NCBI GenBank assembly: GCA_013327885.1
Contig: JABUMY010000016.1
Span: 1 to 64,000 of the forward strand
Length of the DNA: 64,000 nucleotides
Direction: 5' to 3'
From: Flavisolibacter longurius
Lineage (GTDB): Bacteria; Bacteroidota; Bacteroidia; Chitinophagales; Chitinophagaceae
The notes below the pieces were generated by a model. It saw nothing but the letters and a program-made list of their open reading frames with translations. It made no database searches and was not told where the DNA came from. The translations under genes and the position numbers were made by a program. This document shows positions 1 through 8,516 of this stretch, in pieces; position 1 is the first letter of the stretch; each line of letters starts with the position of its first letter.

Positions 1-218
1 AAAACCTGCCGAAACTCGTCTTGATGTTGTGCATGCCTTTATGTTCGTTTGGTCACTTACATAGACAAGTGCACAACATCTTTCGCTTTATACCAACACA
101 ACTATTTTCTCAATAGCACAACACGTTGTTTCTTATTCTTAAATTAGTTGTTTATGCAACGCAAGTTATCCAATAATATTTCTATAAAGCATTATTTGCT
201 TACATACATAATTAAGTT
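1..218. other. AT-rich intergenic stretch with an 11-bp inverted repeat
   Basis: No credible gene is seen here. The stretch lies downstream of tsaB, which is read leftward. GATGTTGTGCA at 23-33 and its exact reverse complement at 70-80 could form a hairpin with a 36-nt loop. No U-run follows on either strand, so it is not a clear terminator. It may belong to a gene left of the window. Confidence 0.4.
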
Positions 219-893
219 TTAATAAATCTTTTTAGAAATAGGTGAGTGGAAATCCTTACCGTAGAACGGTTCGGTATAGGCTAAATCCGAAAATTCACCT
301 TTTGAAAATTTTTCTGCTGCCAGCACCACCATATCTTTTGCGGTTGCTGTGTAGTCCGCAAAAAATGCATTCGCATGTTGAATAACATCTTTTGCTTTGT
401 TGCTGCCGTTGCCAAAAAATGTGATGCTGGATGTTTGCAGCCATTCGGCGAACGACGTGTCATCCAGTATCATGTTGGTTGGTGCCATCGCTTCTTCCAA
501 CGATGGTTTGTACAAAGCCGTGAACACTTCCATTCGCCGGGCATCAATCATGGGACAAAGCAGCTCCGTGTTGCTGTTTTGCACGCCGGCTGCCATCATC
601 TGCAAGGTGTTGATGCTGATAAGTGGAAGAGAAAGCGCATAACACAAACCTTTGGCAGCGGATAACCCAACGCGGAGGCCTGTGTAAGAACCAGGGCCTG
701 TGCTAACAGCAATTGCATCCAGTTGCGCCGGCGTAAGTTTATATTGTTGCAGCAAAGATTGAATGGCAACATGCAACCAGGCAGCGGATTCTTTTTCGGC
801 TGGATTCACTTTGGTGTCAACAATCGTCTCGCCATCCGACAGGCAAATTGAAGCAACCTGCACGGCAGTATCTATATGAAGGATGCGGCTCAC
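219..893 (-). CDS. tsaB: tRNA threonylcarbamoyladenosine biosynthesis protein TsaB
   Basis: TsaB is the non-catalytic partner of TsaD in making t6A37, the modification of ANN-decoding tRNAs in the cytoplasm. The protein opens with the ASKHA-fold strand ILHIDTA. The family hallmark GPGSYTGLRVG follows at about residues 69-79. About 224 residues is the usual length. No ATG is available. GTG codons exist at 929 and 893, and I prefer 893 because homologues begin almost directly at ILHIDTA. The gene lies 77 bp downstream of a metallophosphatase gene on the same strand and may be cotranscribed with it. Family assignment is firm; the start is less so. Confidence 0.9.
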   Translation of the reverse strand: MSRILHIDTAVQVASICLSDGETIVDTKVNPAEKESAAWLHVAIQSLLQQYKLTPAQLDAIAVSTGPGSYTGLRVGLSAAKGLCYALSLPLISINTLQMMAAGVQNSNTELLCPMIDARRMEVFTALYKPSLEEAMAPTNMILDDTSFAEWLQTSSITFFGNGSNKAKDVIQHANAFFADYTATAKDMVVLAAEKFSKGEFSDLAYTEPFYGKDFHSPISKKIY

Positions 894-970
894 TGGCGGG
901 CAAGTTAAACAGAACTGCCGAAACCTCACATTAGAAAAAAATTAGGAAGTTGTTTTTTGTGATGTGTTCC

Positions 971-2062
971 CTATTGAATTGCTTGGAGCAAGTTTTCCAG
1001 CTTTTCTTCTTCCAGCACCTGGCGCTCGGGCACGTCGCCTTTGGCGATCCACTTTACCAGGCGCAGGCAACCGTCTTCAATCTCGATGCCTGTAATATCA
1101 CCGTCGTTGTAGCAGCAGCAACCGGCATTAAAATACGTAGGCTTCAACGTTAGGTAATCGTCGGAAACAGAATTGTATTCAAACTTTCGTTTCTGAATTT
1201 CGGCTTCGGTTTCTTTTATCAACTGCTCTTTGTTGTTGGCCCTGGCCCAAAGCAGACGCCGGTAAAGCCTTTCGAGGTGTGTAAGCGATTCAAAAACAGG
1301 TTGGTGCGTATGGCCGGTGATCACCAGCATATTGCTGTGCCCGAGGCTCCATTCATACATCAGGTTGTTGTGCAGTGTCTTTAACTGCGCATCGTAGGCC
1401 GGCGTGTTGGGATTGATCTTTAGCAGCATCTGCAGCGGCGCCCATATTTTGGAAACAAAGAACTTGCTGAACCAGTTGCCATCGCTTGCCTTATCGCCCT
1501 GGTGGCCGTGTGTGCAAAGAATCTTCAACTCACGGCCATGGATAGTTGTTTTTAAAAGAATGCCATCGTAGATGGAGATGTCGCCGCCAAAGATGCTTTT
1601 GATCTGCGCAATGGCCAGCGGGTTGTTTTTCCAGTCGAGGTCGTGGTTGCCGATGGTTTTGTGCATGCGTGACTGCGCCACAAATTTGCGGTACCGCTCA
1701 AAGCTTGGCTTTTGCTGTGCCAGCACCCGCGAAAGCGAGTTCTCCCACAGTTCTTCGCAATCGCCCAGCGTGATAAACTGGAAGTTTTGCTGGTAATAAA
1801 AATCAAGTGCTGCCAGGTAAGCCGGTTCGCAGAGCATAAAATCATCGGCACCGTTTTTAGCGCCTTTGTGTTGGTCCGAAAAAATGACAAAGCGGCCCTG
1901 GTTACAGTCAAAGGGAATAACAATGCCTTTGCTTTCTTTTCCGTTTTCAATTCCGCGGTAGATCTTTTCAAGTGCTGTGAAGACCCGTTCTTTTTCCGGC
2001 CGGGAAGAAAACTTGTTAGATGCCCATACTACGAACCTGAAAATTTGCTGTCGTAACCCCAT
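971..2062 (-). CDS. calcineurin-like metallophosphoesterase
   Basis: This 363-residue protein carries the full dinuclear metallophosphatase motif set in order: DxH in FSDQHKG (63-65), GD at 100-101, GNHD at 138-141, then THGHQGD and GHTH further on. There is no signal peptide, so it should be cytoplasmic. Substrate cannot be read from the sequence. Size and motifs fit the broad Metallophos family, which includes UDP-diacylglucosamine hydrolases and nucleotidases. ATG at 2062 gives a sensible N-terminus. It precedes tsaB by a short gap, and a minus-strand terminator at 2087-2116 separates it from ridA. Confidence 0.85.
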   Translation of the reverse strand: MGLRQQIFRFVVWASNKFSSRPEKERVFTALEKIYRGIENGKESKGIVIPFDCNQGRFVIFSDQHKGAKNGADDFMLCEPAYLAALDFYYQQNFQFITLGDCEELWENSLSRVLAQQKPSFERYRKFVAQSRMHKTIGNHDLDWKNNPLAIAQIKSIFGGDISIYDGILLKTTIHGRELKILCTHGHQGDKASDGNWFSKFFVSKIWAPLQMLLKINPNTPAYDAQLKTLHNNLMYEWSLGHSNMLVITGHTHQPVFESLTHLERLYRRLLWARANNKEQLIKETEAEIQKRKFEYNSVSDDYLTLKPTYFNAGCCCYNDGDITGIEIEDGCLRLVKWIAKGDVPERQVLEEEKLENLLQAIQ

Positions 2063-2086
2063 GCGATTGATTCTGGTTTACCAAGA

Positions 2087-2116
2087 TAAAAAAATAGCCC
2101 CGTTTTTACCGGGGCC
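2087..2116 (-). terminator. intrinsic terminator downstream of ridA
   Basis: Read on the minus strand, GCCCCG and CGGGGC (2110-2115 and 2097-2102) form a 6-bp GC stem with a 7-nt loop. A single A and a run of seven T follow. It sits 62 bp past the ridA stop, so it most likely ends the ridA transcript before the metallophosphatase start. Confidence 0.75.
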
Positions 2117-2177
2117 ATTCAAAATACTTATCATTCAGTGGGCCTCGCTAGCTTGTTACCGGCCCATCATTGGTTTG

Positions 2178-2555
2178 TTATTGCACAGCGATCATGCTGA
2201 TCTCGATGTTGACAAACTTGGGCAGTGCCGAAACCTGCACGGTTTCGCGGGCCGGAAAATTGCCGTTGAAATATTTGCCATATACCTCGTTGATCTCGCT
2301 GAACTGGTTCATGTCGGTAATAAAGATGGTGGTCTTTACAACATTGCCGAAGGTCATGCCGGCTTCTGAAAGAATCGCTTTCAGGTTTTGCATTACCTGG
2401 TGGGTTTCATCCTGGATGTCCCTGTTCTTTAGGTTGCCGGTTTGCGGGTCGATGCAAACCTGACCGGAAATATAAAGTGTGCCATTGACAAGTACGGCCT
2501 GGTTATAGGGTCCGATGGGCGCCGGTGCCGATTGGGTGTTGATGATCTTCTTTTC
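2178..2555 (-). CDS. ridA: RidA family enamine/imine deaminase
   Basis: RidA proteins hydrolyse reactive 2-aminoacrylate and related enamines formed by PLP enzymes, releasing 2-keto acids and ammonia. The 125-residue protein has the typical start (MEKKIINTQSAPAPIGPYNQA), the ISGQ strand, and the conserved arginine in ARETVQV that binds the substrate carboxylate. A longer frame begins 10 codons upstream. I choose the ATG at 2555 because family members start at this point. It is followed by its own terminator and stands next to, but divergent from, the gene at 2658. Confidence 0.9.
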   Translation of the reverse strand, partial: EKKIINTQSAPAPIGPYNQAVLVNGTLYISGQVCIDPQTGNLKNRDIQDETHQVMQNLKAILSEAGMTFGNVVKTTIFITDMNQFSEINEVYGKYFNGNFPARETVQVSALPKFVNIEISMIAVQ

Positions 2556-2657
2556 CATAACACGAATTACACCATTTTGCACCAATTGCCCGCAACAATT
2601 TTATAGCCCGCAGCGAATTCATTTGCCTGATTCAACTGAATTTGTGTAATTCGTGTC

Positions 2658-3278
2658 ATGCAGGTAGTTGTTTTAGCGCATGAATGGCAAAAATCAGAAT
2701 GGAAGGACCGTCTTGAAAACGTTTTTTGGATCAGTGATGCCGGTGAATTTAGCAGTCATGCATCGGCCGGTGCTTTTGTTGACCTGGCTTTTGAACCGAC
2801 AACAGAAAGAATAGCGCTGCTTCAAACCTTGTTGCCAAAACCTGTTCTCATCAATAGTGTTTCAGAAACGCTGGCAGAAACCGACCTTGGATTTATTCGC
2901 TTCAACGGCTGGAATACATTTTTGTCATCGCCTGTTTGGGAAGCTGCCTGCAGCAGCGAAGAAGCAAAACAAAAAGGCGAAGCCGTTTTTGCTTTGCTCC
3001 GGAAAACGCCTGAGTGGCTGCCCGATGCGCCGGGCTTTGTTACACCCCGGGTGGTAAGCGCCATCATCAACGAAGCGTTTCTGGCCCTGGAAGAAGGCGT
3101 CAGTACAAAAGAAGAGATCAACACGGCCATGATGTTGGGGACGGCTTATCCTTACGGTCCTTTTGAATGGGGAGAGAAAATTGGGCTGGCAACCATCGCC
3201 AGGCTGTTGCAAAAAATGGGGCAGTCGCAATCCCGTTATACGCCGGCGCCCCTGTTGGCAAAAGAAGCCCTTACCTGA
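2658..3278 (+). CDS. 3-hydroxyacyl-CoA dehydrogenase-like protein, degenerate N-terminal domain
   Basis: The C-terminal half (about residues 125-185, PGFVTPRV through YPYGPFEWGEKIGL) matches the C-terminal dimerisation domain of 3-hydroxyacyl-CoA dehydrogenases. The first 120 residues have the right size for a shortened Rossmann domain but lack the GxGxxG nucleotide-binding loop. At 206 residues it is well below the usual 280-300 of a single-function enzyme, so NAD binding is doubtful. Its role may be a CoA-related scaffold or an uncharacterised activity. It converges on umuC with an 8-bp overlap of the two 3' ends (3271-3278). Confidence 0.65.
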   Translation: MQVVVLAHEWQKSEWKDRLENVFWISDAGEFSSHASAGAFVDLAFEPTTERIALLQTLLPKPVLINSVSETLAETDLGFIRFNGWNTFLSSPVWEAACSSEEAKQKGEAVFALLRKTPEWLPDAPGFVTPRVVSAIINEAFLALEEGVSTKEEINTAMMLGTAYPYGPFEWGEKIGLATIARLLQKMGQSQSRYTPAPLLAKEALT

Positions 3279-4548
3279 CCTCGCAGAGTTCATTCCACCG
3301 CGTGGTGTAGCGTGGCGAATGAAAGGCCTGCCGCATTTTCCAATCCTTTTTGGTGCCGGAAGAGGCAAACTTTACCACATCCCCCCGCATGCTGAAGTTG
3401 ATATTGTCGATCTGCTCCATTAAAAAGCGACCAATGCTTTTTTGCGGCGCAAACAAATTCGCCTGGATGGAGTTGTCCGGCACGATGCCGCTGAGAATGA
3501 CCCCTGCTTTTTTGTACCGTTTGCCTGGTTGGTACAACCGGTCGGCCATATTTACCGCAGGTTTGATCAGGTTTTGTGTAAGCGAGGTTGGCTCGGGAAG
3601 GGTGGTGAAGGAACTAACAGTGAGGCCATGTTTAAACCGCGGACCGTCGATCTTTTCCTGCGTGATCAAAAACAGGCTGATGACAGAAGCGGCGCCCTGT
3701 TGCCGCCGTAGTTTTTCGGCAGCACGGGCGGCATAGGTAGCAACGGCTTCTTTGATGTCTTTCAGCTCTGTGACCGTACTGCCGAACATGCGGGTGGTGG
3801 CAATCATCTTTTTCTTTTCCAGCGGGTCTTTCATTTCAATGGCATGTTCGCCACGCAATTCTTTTACCAGTCGTACACCCACCACGCCGCCCAGGTTTTT
3901 ACGGGCCCACTCTTCGGGCATGTTGCGCAGGTCCCAGGCGGTGCAAATGCCAAGCTGCGTTAGCTTGTCGGCATAACGGCTACCCACACCCCAAATTTCG
4001 CTCACCTTTGTTTGCTTTAAGGCAGCGATCAGTTTTTCTTCTGTTTCCAGTACAACAATGCAGCCTGATGTTTTTTTATCTTTTTTTGCCATGCGGTTGG
4101 CGATCTTGGCCAGCGTTTTTGTTGGCGCTACGCCTACCGACACGCGGATGCTTGTCCACCGGCGAATGGTATCACGCAGGTAAACCGACAGGCTTTGCAA
4201 CTGGTCGGGAGAGTAGTGGTCAAGTTGAAGAAACGCTTCATCTACCGAATACACTTCTACGGCACCTTCTCCTACCGTTTGTTTCAGCACTTCCATTACC
4301 CGCCAGCTCATGTCGCCGTATAAATTGTAGTTGGAAGAAAACACGGATACATTGTGTTTTTCGATCAGTGGCCTGGCCATAAAAAACGGGCCGGCCATGC
4401 TTACGCCAAGGGCCCTGGCTTCATCGCTGCGGGAGATAATGCAGCCATCGTTGTTGCTGAGCACAACAACGGGTTTGTTTTGCAACTGCGGCTGAAAGAC
4501 TTCCTCGCAGGAGCAGTAAAAAGAGTTGCAATCAACAATGGCTTTCAT
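3271..4548 (-). CDS. umuC: Y-family DNA polymerase, UmuC
   Basis: This 425-residue protein is a lesion-bypass polymerase subunit that would act with UmuD' at stalled forks. Catalytic carboxylates are seen in the N-terminal DCNSFYCSCEEVF and in the palm motif YSVDEAFLQLD. The finger, thumb (GVGSRYADKL helix-hairpin-helix) and C-terminal UmuC-specific parts follow in normal order. I choose ATG 4548, where the protein begins MKAIVDCNSFY, over an upstream in-frame codon. That ATG overlaps the umuD stop as ATGA, indicating translational coupling. The 3' end overlaps the convergent gene by 8 bp. Confidence 0.95.
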   Translation of the reverse strand: MKAIVDCNSFYCSCEEVFQPQLQNKPVVVLSNNDGCIISRSDEARALGVSMAGPFFMARPLIEKHNVSVFSSNYNLYGDMSWRVMEVLKQTVGEGAVEVYSVDEAFLQLDHYSPDQLQSLSVYLRDTIRRWTSIRVSVGVAPTKTLAKIANRMAKKDKKTSGCIVVLETEEKLIAALKQTKVSEIWGVGSRYADKLTQLGICTAWDLRNMPEEWARKNLGGVVGVRLVKELRGEHAIEMKDPLEKKKMIATTRMFGSTVTELKDIKEAVATYAARAAEKLRRQQGAASVISLFLITQEKIDGPRFKHGLTVSSFTTLPEPTSLTQNLIKPAVNMADRLYQPGKRYKKAGVILSGIVPDNSIQANLFAPQKSIGRFLMEQIDNINFSMRGDVVKFASSGTKKDWKMRQAFHSPRYTTRWNELCEVR

Positions 4549-4973
4549 GCCTTGTGAATAACATAGGTAACCACGCCCCACACATGCAATGTGCTTCCGG
4601 TGACATCGAGCGAAGAAAGTTTTTTATTGGCGGTGGCCAGCCGTGTGCGGTTGTTGCTGATCTCCAGCTTGCGGATCAGCAGTTCACCATCCACCACGGC
4701 AATTACCAAGCTTCCGTTTTGCGGGGTGAGCGACCGGTCCACGATCACCACATCTCCCACCTGCACACCGGCACCCGTCATGGCATCGCTGTTGACACGA
4801 AGAAAAAACGTGGCCGGCTTGTTTTTGACCAGGTGTTCGTTCAGGTCAATGCCCCGTTCTGCATAGTCATCGGCAGCAGCGCCAAAGCCTGTAGCATTGG
4901 CCGTGCGAACGCTGTTTTGTGTAAATTCCTTTGTGCCTTTGTACGAAGAATAAAAAAAGTTTTCTCCTTCCAT
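4545..4973 (-). CDS. umuD: UmuD, S24 LexA-like autopeptidase
   Basis: UmuD is cleaved under RecA stimulation to UmuD', the active partner of UmuC. The 142-residue protein keeps the Ser-Lys dyad: Ser in VNSDAMTGAG and Lys in GELLIRKLEI. The auto-cleavage region reads ATGFGAAADDYAER, so the expected cut is T|G, in the position of Cys24-Gly25 in the E. coli protein. It heads the umuDC pair (ATGA overlap with umuC). An 18-bp palindrome lies 29 bp upstream and probably controls it. Confidence 0.95.
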   Translation of the reverse strand: MEGENFFYSSYKGTKEFTQNSVRTANATGFGAAADDYAERGIDLNEHLVKNKPATFFLRVNSDAMTGAGVQVGDVVIVDRSLTPQNGSLVIAVVDGELLIRKLEISNNRTRLATANKKLSSLDVTGSTLHVWGVVTYVIHKA

Positions 4974-5001
4974 GATGATTGGTTTTGCAGTGCTAAGTTA
5001 T

Positions 5002-5019
5002 TTAGTAATTTCGTACTAA
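5002..5019. promoter_or_regulatory. candidate damage-response operator in the umuD promoter region
   Basis: TTAGTA, six spacer bases and TACTAA form a perfect inverted repeat between the divergent umuD and 5056 genes. On the minus strand a TAnnTTnG-like -7 element (TAACTTAG) lies just downstream, so a repressor bound here would overlap the umuDC promoter. Binding by LexA or another SOS-type repressor is inference. I did not find the same palindrome before imuA or dnaE2. Confidence 0.5.
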
Positions 5020-5055
5020 AGAAATTAGGTTATTCACAATCGTAAAACCAACCAT

Positions 5056-5661
5056 ATGAGTAACACACTGGTTATGCCCGGCTACCGCATCGCAGAATAC
5101 CGATTGATCGTTCCGCTGAGCGAAGCCTTGCAGCAAACGGTTACGCAGCTACGTAAAGATCTGCACGAACGTTACCGCATCCCGGTTCCGTTCTCGCTGC
5201 CGCCATCGCTCACCATTTTACACTGCCATGCATACGAAGGCATGGAAGCGAAATTGGTGGAGCGCATGCAGCAGGTGGCTACCCGCAACAGTCCATTTAA
5301 AGTGGAGCTGCAGAACTTTGCAGCCTATCCCTCGCACACCATCTATATTCATGTGCCTACGAGAAGCCCTTTCAATGACCTGTGCAAAGAATTGAAAGTG
5401 GTGCGATCGCTAACGAAAATACCCGACCACGATCCGCATTTTATCAACGAGCCACACCTGCTCATTGCACAAAAGCTAAAGCCTTTCCAGTTTACCCGCA
5501 TGTGGATGGATTGCGAGCATACACAGTTCACCGGCCGGTTTATGGCTGGCAGCATGGCGCTGCTAAAGCGATCGGCTGTAACGGAACAATACGAAGAGGT
5601 GCGGCGGTTTACGTTTACGTCCTTAGCCCATTCGGTCAAACAGGGAACCCTGTTCGGATGA
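5056..5661 (+). CDS. 2'-5' RNA ligase/2H phosphoesterase-like protein
   Basis: This 201-residue protein has the layout of LigT/ThpR 2H phosphoesterases. Strand LTILHC lies near residue 55 and EPHLLIA near 135, separated by about 80 residues. The two catalytic HxT/S motifs are degraded: the first has Ser where His is expected and the second reads HLL. Classical cyclic phosphodiesterase activity is therefore uncertain. It is divergent from umuD with a shared regulatory region, and its 3' end overlaps the convergent SRAP gene by 39 bp. The family call is moderate. Confidence 0.65.
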   Translation: MSNTLVMPGYRIAEYRLIVPLSEALQQTVTQLRKDLHERYRIPVPFSLPPSLTILHCHAYEGMEAKLVERMQQVATRNSPFKVELQNFAAYPSHTIYIHVPTRSPFNDLCKELKVVRSLTKIPDHDPHFINEPHLLIAQKLKPFQFTRMWMDCEHTQFTGRFMAGSMALLKRSAVTEQYEEVRRFTFTSLAHSVKQGTLFG

Positions 5662-6366
5662 AACCAGCTCGGGATAATCAAACCGCTCATTGATCTGTGG
5701 CACGTTGGTGTCGGCGCCGCGGGTGGTAATGAGCTTCGAGATCGGATAGGCTTTCATGCTGGCATCGTCGCAGGGGAACAGTATGCTCTTAACCTGTTCT
5801 TCAGTAAGCGAAGGGTCGAGCCAGTGTTGCCATTGCTCTTTGGGAAGAATGACTGGCATGCGCTGCTTGGTATTGTGGATGCGGGCCATCAATGGATTGG
5901 CATCGGTGGTAATGATGGTAAAGGTGTGCAGGATCTCGCCGGTCTCTTTATCGGTCCAGTGGGCATACAGGCCGGCAAAGCCAAAAATAGCATTGCCATC
6001 GAGGTGCACGTAATGCGGATACTTTTTCTTTTTGTATTCCATCCACTCGTAAAAACCATCGGCCAGTACAATGCAACGGTTTTTGGTGTAGGAGCGGAAG
6101 GCGGGTTTTTCAAAGATGGTTTCGCCGCGGGCATTGAGAGTTTGGTTCCGGATCTTGTCGGCATCAGCCAACGATTTCACCCAGTGCGGAATAAGGCCCC
6201 ACTGGTACTGTTGCACCTTGGTTGGTTTTTCCGACGTGATCACGGGCATCTGCGGAAACAAAAAACCCGAGGAATGAAACACCGGCTCAAAGGGTTGTTC
6301 CCACTCGGCCTGGATCATGCGCATGATCTCTTCCTGCTTCTTGGTAAGGGAGTAATGGTAACACAT
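5623..6366 (-). CDS. yedK: SOS response-associated peptidase (SRAP/YedK/HMCES family)
   Basis: SRAP proteins shield abasic sites in single-stranded DNA by a thiazolidine crosslink through the N-terminal cysteine. The protein begins MCYHYS, so Cys2 becomes N-terminal after Met removal. Other active-site elements are present: Asn and Arg in NQTLNARGETI, Glu in ADGFYEWMEY, and His in ARIHNTKQRMP. At 247 residues it has normal length. It lies between umuDC and imuAB-dnaE2, so this stretch is rich in DNA-damage tolerance genes. Confidence 0.92.
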   Translation of the reverse strand: MCYHYSLTKKQEEIMRMIQAEWEQPFEPVFHSSGFLFPQMPVITSEKPTKVQQYQWGLIPHWVKSLADADKIRNQTLNARGETIFEKPAFRSYTKNRCIVLADGFYEWMEYKKKKYPHYVHLDGNAIFGFAGLYAHWTDKETGEILHTFTIITTDANPLMARIHNTKQRMPVILPKEQWQHWLDPSLTEEQVKSILFPCDDASMKAYPISKLITTRGADTNVPQINERFDYPELVSSEQGSLFDRMG

Positions 6367-6404
6367 GGGTAAATATATGCAAGGGTGAAATTACGGAGAT
6401 AGGC

Positions 6405-6452
6405 GGATGTGTGGATATGCAGATATGCGGATATGTAAATGTGCAGATGGGG
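6405..6452. repeat. 8-bp tandem repeat, six degenerate units
   Basis: Six contiguous octamers read GGATGTGT, GGATATGC, AGATATGC, GGATATGT, AAATGTGC and AGATGGGG. They lie between the SRAP start and the radical SAM gene. Such short-word repeats recur at other gene boundaries in this window with different words. Confidence 0.75.
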
Positions 6453-6506
6453 TTGATGAGAAGATAGAGGAAATGAGATGGTCGTTCATGAAATGATAGA
6501 ATTGAT

Positions 6507-7622
6507 ATGGCGAATAATATTATAGGGACAAAAAAGAATCTTGGGCAGCTCGGCAGTGAGAACGAGGCAGAGGAAGAATACAAAAAAGGCCGGGGAGCCC
6601 AGTTCAATACCCGCAACAGTTTTGAGAAAACGGAAGTCTCGAAAGAGCATATCGAAGCCATCGACGAATGGGTAGAAGAAGATGTAAAAACGCAATACAT
6701 CGATGTGGTGGCAAAAACGCTTGTGAACAAGGTGGAGAGTCCGGACGTGGGAATGTTTTACAGCATGAACCCGTACATGGGTTGCGAGCATGGCTGCATT
6801 TATTGTTATGCCCGCAACTCCTTTGAATACTGGGGCTACAGTGCCGGGCTGGATTTTGAAAGCAAGATCCTGGTGAAAAAAGATGCGCCAAAATTGCTGC
6901 GCAAATTTTTAAACCATCCTAAATGGGAATGTGTGCCCATCAGCATGAGTGGCAATACGGATTGTTACCAGCCTGCTGAAAAAAAGTTTCGCCTCACCAG
7001 GGCCTTGCTGGAAGTGTGTAATGAATTCAACCAGCCGGTGGGCATCATCACCAAAAACGCCGGCATCCTGCGGGATATTGATCTGCTGAAGGAAATGGCC
7101 AACAAAAAGATTGTTTCCGTCATCATGACCATTACATCGTTCAATGAAGATTTGCGCCGGGTAATGGAACCCAGGACAACTACTGGTGTGCAACGGCTAC
7201 GGACAATCGAAACGCTGAGCAGGGCCGGTGTGCAAACCGGCGTGATGCTGGGCCCCATGATACCGGGTCTGAATGACCACGAAATGCCGGCCATATTAAA
7301 AGCTGCCAGCGAAGCGGGTGCTACGTTTTCTGCGTACACCTTCATCCGGCTCAATGGCGCCGTGAAGTTTTTATTTCACGACTGGCTCTATAAGGCCTTT
7401 CCGGATCGGGCTGATAAAGTGTGGCACCAAATCGAACAAAGCCATGGCGGCAAAGTGAACGATAGCCAGTTTGGCCGGCGAATGCGGGGTGAAGGACCGC
7501 TGGCGCAACTGATCGCGGATCAATACAAAACCTACACAAAAAAGCTTGGGTTGACGCATGAACGATTAGGGCTGGACTGTACAATTTTTCGGCGGCCGGG
7601 AGAGCAGGGACGATTATTCTAA
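6507..7622 (+). CDS. PA0069 family radical SAM protein
   Basis: This 371-residue protein has the radical SAM cluster motif CEHGCIYC at residues 93-100 (CxxxCxxC). The following YARNSFEYWGY and FESKILVKKDA segments are typical of the PA0069 group, which is distantly related to spore photoproduct lyase. The [4Fe-4S] cluster should cleave SAM to a 5'-deoxyadenosyl radical. The substrate of this group is not established. Its position between SRAP and imuA suggests a link to nucleic-acid repair, but that is inference from context only. Confidence 0.88.
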   Translation: MANNIIGTKKNLGQLGSENEAEEEYKKGRGAQFNTRNSFEKTEVSKEHIEAIDEWVEEDVKTQYIDVVAKTLVNKVESPDVGMFYSMNPYMGCEHGCIYCYARNSFEYWGYSAGLDFESKILVKKDAPKLLRKFLNHPKWECVPISMSGNTDCYQPAEKKFRLTRALLEVCNEFNQPVGIITKNAGILRDIDLLKEMANKKIVSVIMTITSFNEDLRRVMEPRTTTGVQRLRTIETLSRAGVQTGVMLGPMIPGLNDHEMPAILKAASEAGATFSAYTFIRLNGAVKFLFHDWLYKAFPDRADKVWHQIEQSHGGKVNDSQFGRRMRGEGPLAQLIADQYKTYTKKLGLTHERLGLDCTIFRRPGEQGRLF

Positions 7623-7795
7623 AAGGATCGATATGTGTTTCATTGACAGACGACATATTCCATCGGTGACTTTAAGCGATTATTCGAAAGGCAACAGCGG
7701 TTTGTATCGAATGTTTTCGCTGTTCATACCCTCTGTTTATTGGAACATGAATGGAAGAAATGAAACCTGATTGCGAAACATAAACGGGTTGATTT

Positions 7796-8515
7796 ATGAA
7801 GGAAAAGCAAGAACTGTTACAAGGTTTAAGAAAGCAAATTCTTTTGCTCGAAGGATTTAAAGAAACCGTGGTTGCGGAGCAAACAAAGCTGGGTTGCATT
7901 AACGAGGCTTTTCCCAATAAGGCCTTCCCGTTTGCTGCTTTGCATGAGTTTTTTTATTATCGCCCGGAAGAAGCTGCGGCTTCTTCTGCTTTTATTTCTG
8001 GCTTGTTATCATCGTGTGTTTCAAAAGAAAGCAGCATTGTTTGGGTGGGTTCATCGCAGAAAATATTTCCACCCGCACTAAAATGGTTTGGTCTTTCGCC
8101 GCACCAGGTTTTGTTTCTGAATATAAAAAAAGAAAGAGATGTTTTATGGGCCATCCAGGAAGCGTTGAAATGCTCGTCATTGGCTGCCGTTGTAGGTGAG
8201 CTTCCGGAAATAAATCTTACCACCAGCCGCCGTTTTCAATTGGCAATTGAGGAAACCGGTGTTGGCTGTTTTATGCTTAGGGCTGCCCCGAAAAATTTAT
8301 TGACAACCGCTGTCTCCCGCTGGCAAGTGCAGCCGCTGCATTCAAAAGTGGAAGAAGGCTTTCCCGGTATTGGCCACCCACGTTGGCAGGTGCAGCTTTT
8401 AAAAGCCCGCAATGGTAAACCCGGCACCTGGAACATTGAATGGTTTGGCGGCAGCTTTCGGTATGTTTCTAAACTCGCTGTTATCCACAAAGCGGCGCAA
8501 AAACAAACCGGTTAA
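7796..8515 (+). CDS. imuA: ImuA-like mutasome accessory protein
   Basis: ImuA proteins are small RecA/SulA-like factors encoded before ImuB and DnaE2. The 239-residue protein lacks a recognisable intact Walker A motif. It shows the ALHEF start of the family core, a WVGSSQKIFPPAL segment, and the C-terminal RWQVQLLKARNGKPG. The stop is one base before the imuB ATG, so the two are coupled. I saw no clear LexA-like palindrome in the 173 bp upstream. Identification rests partly on gene order. Confidence 0.8.
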   Translation: MKEKQELLQGLRKQILLLEGFKETVVAEQTKLGCINEAFPNKAFPFAALHEFFYYRPEEAAASSAFISGLLSSCVSKESSIVWVGSSQKIFPPALKWFGLSPHQVLFLNIKKERDVLWAIQEALKCSSLAAVVGELPEINLTTSRRFQLAIEETGVGCFMLRAAPKNLLTTAVSRWQVQPLHSKVEEGFPGIGHPRWQVQLLKARNGKPGTWNIEWFGGSFRYVSKLAVIHKAAQKQTG

Positions 8516-8516
8516 T

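Noticed and set aside
7623-7795. LexA-like box before imuA
   Set aside because: No palindrome comparable to that of umuD; only short CGAA/TTCG matches that are expected by chance.
8412-8516. Upstream start for imuB
   Set aside because: The extension overlaps imuA and homologues begin at the ATG at 8517.
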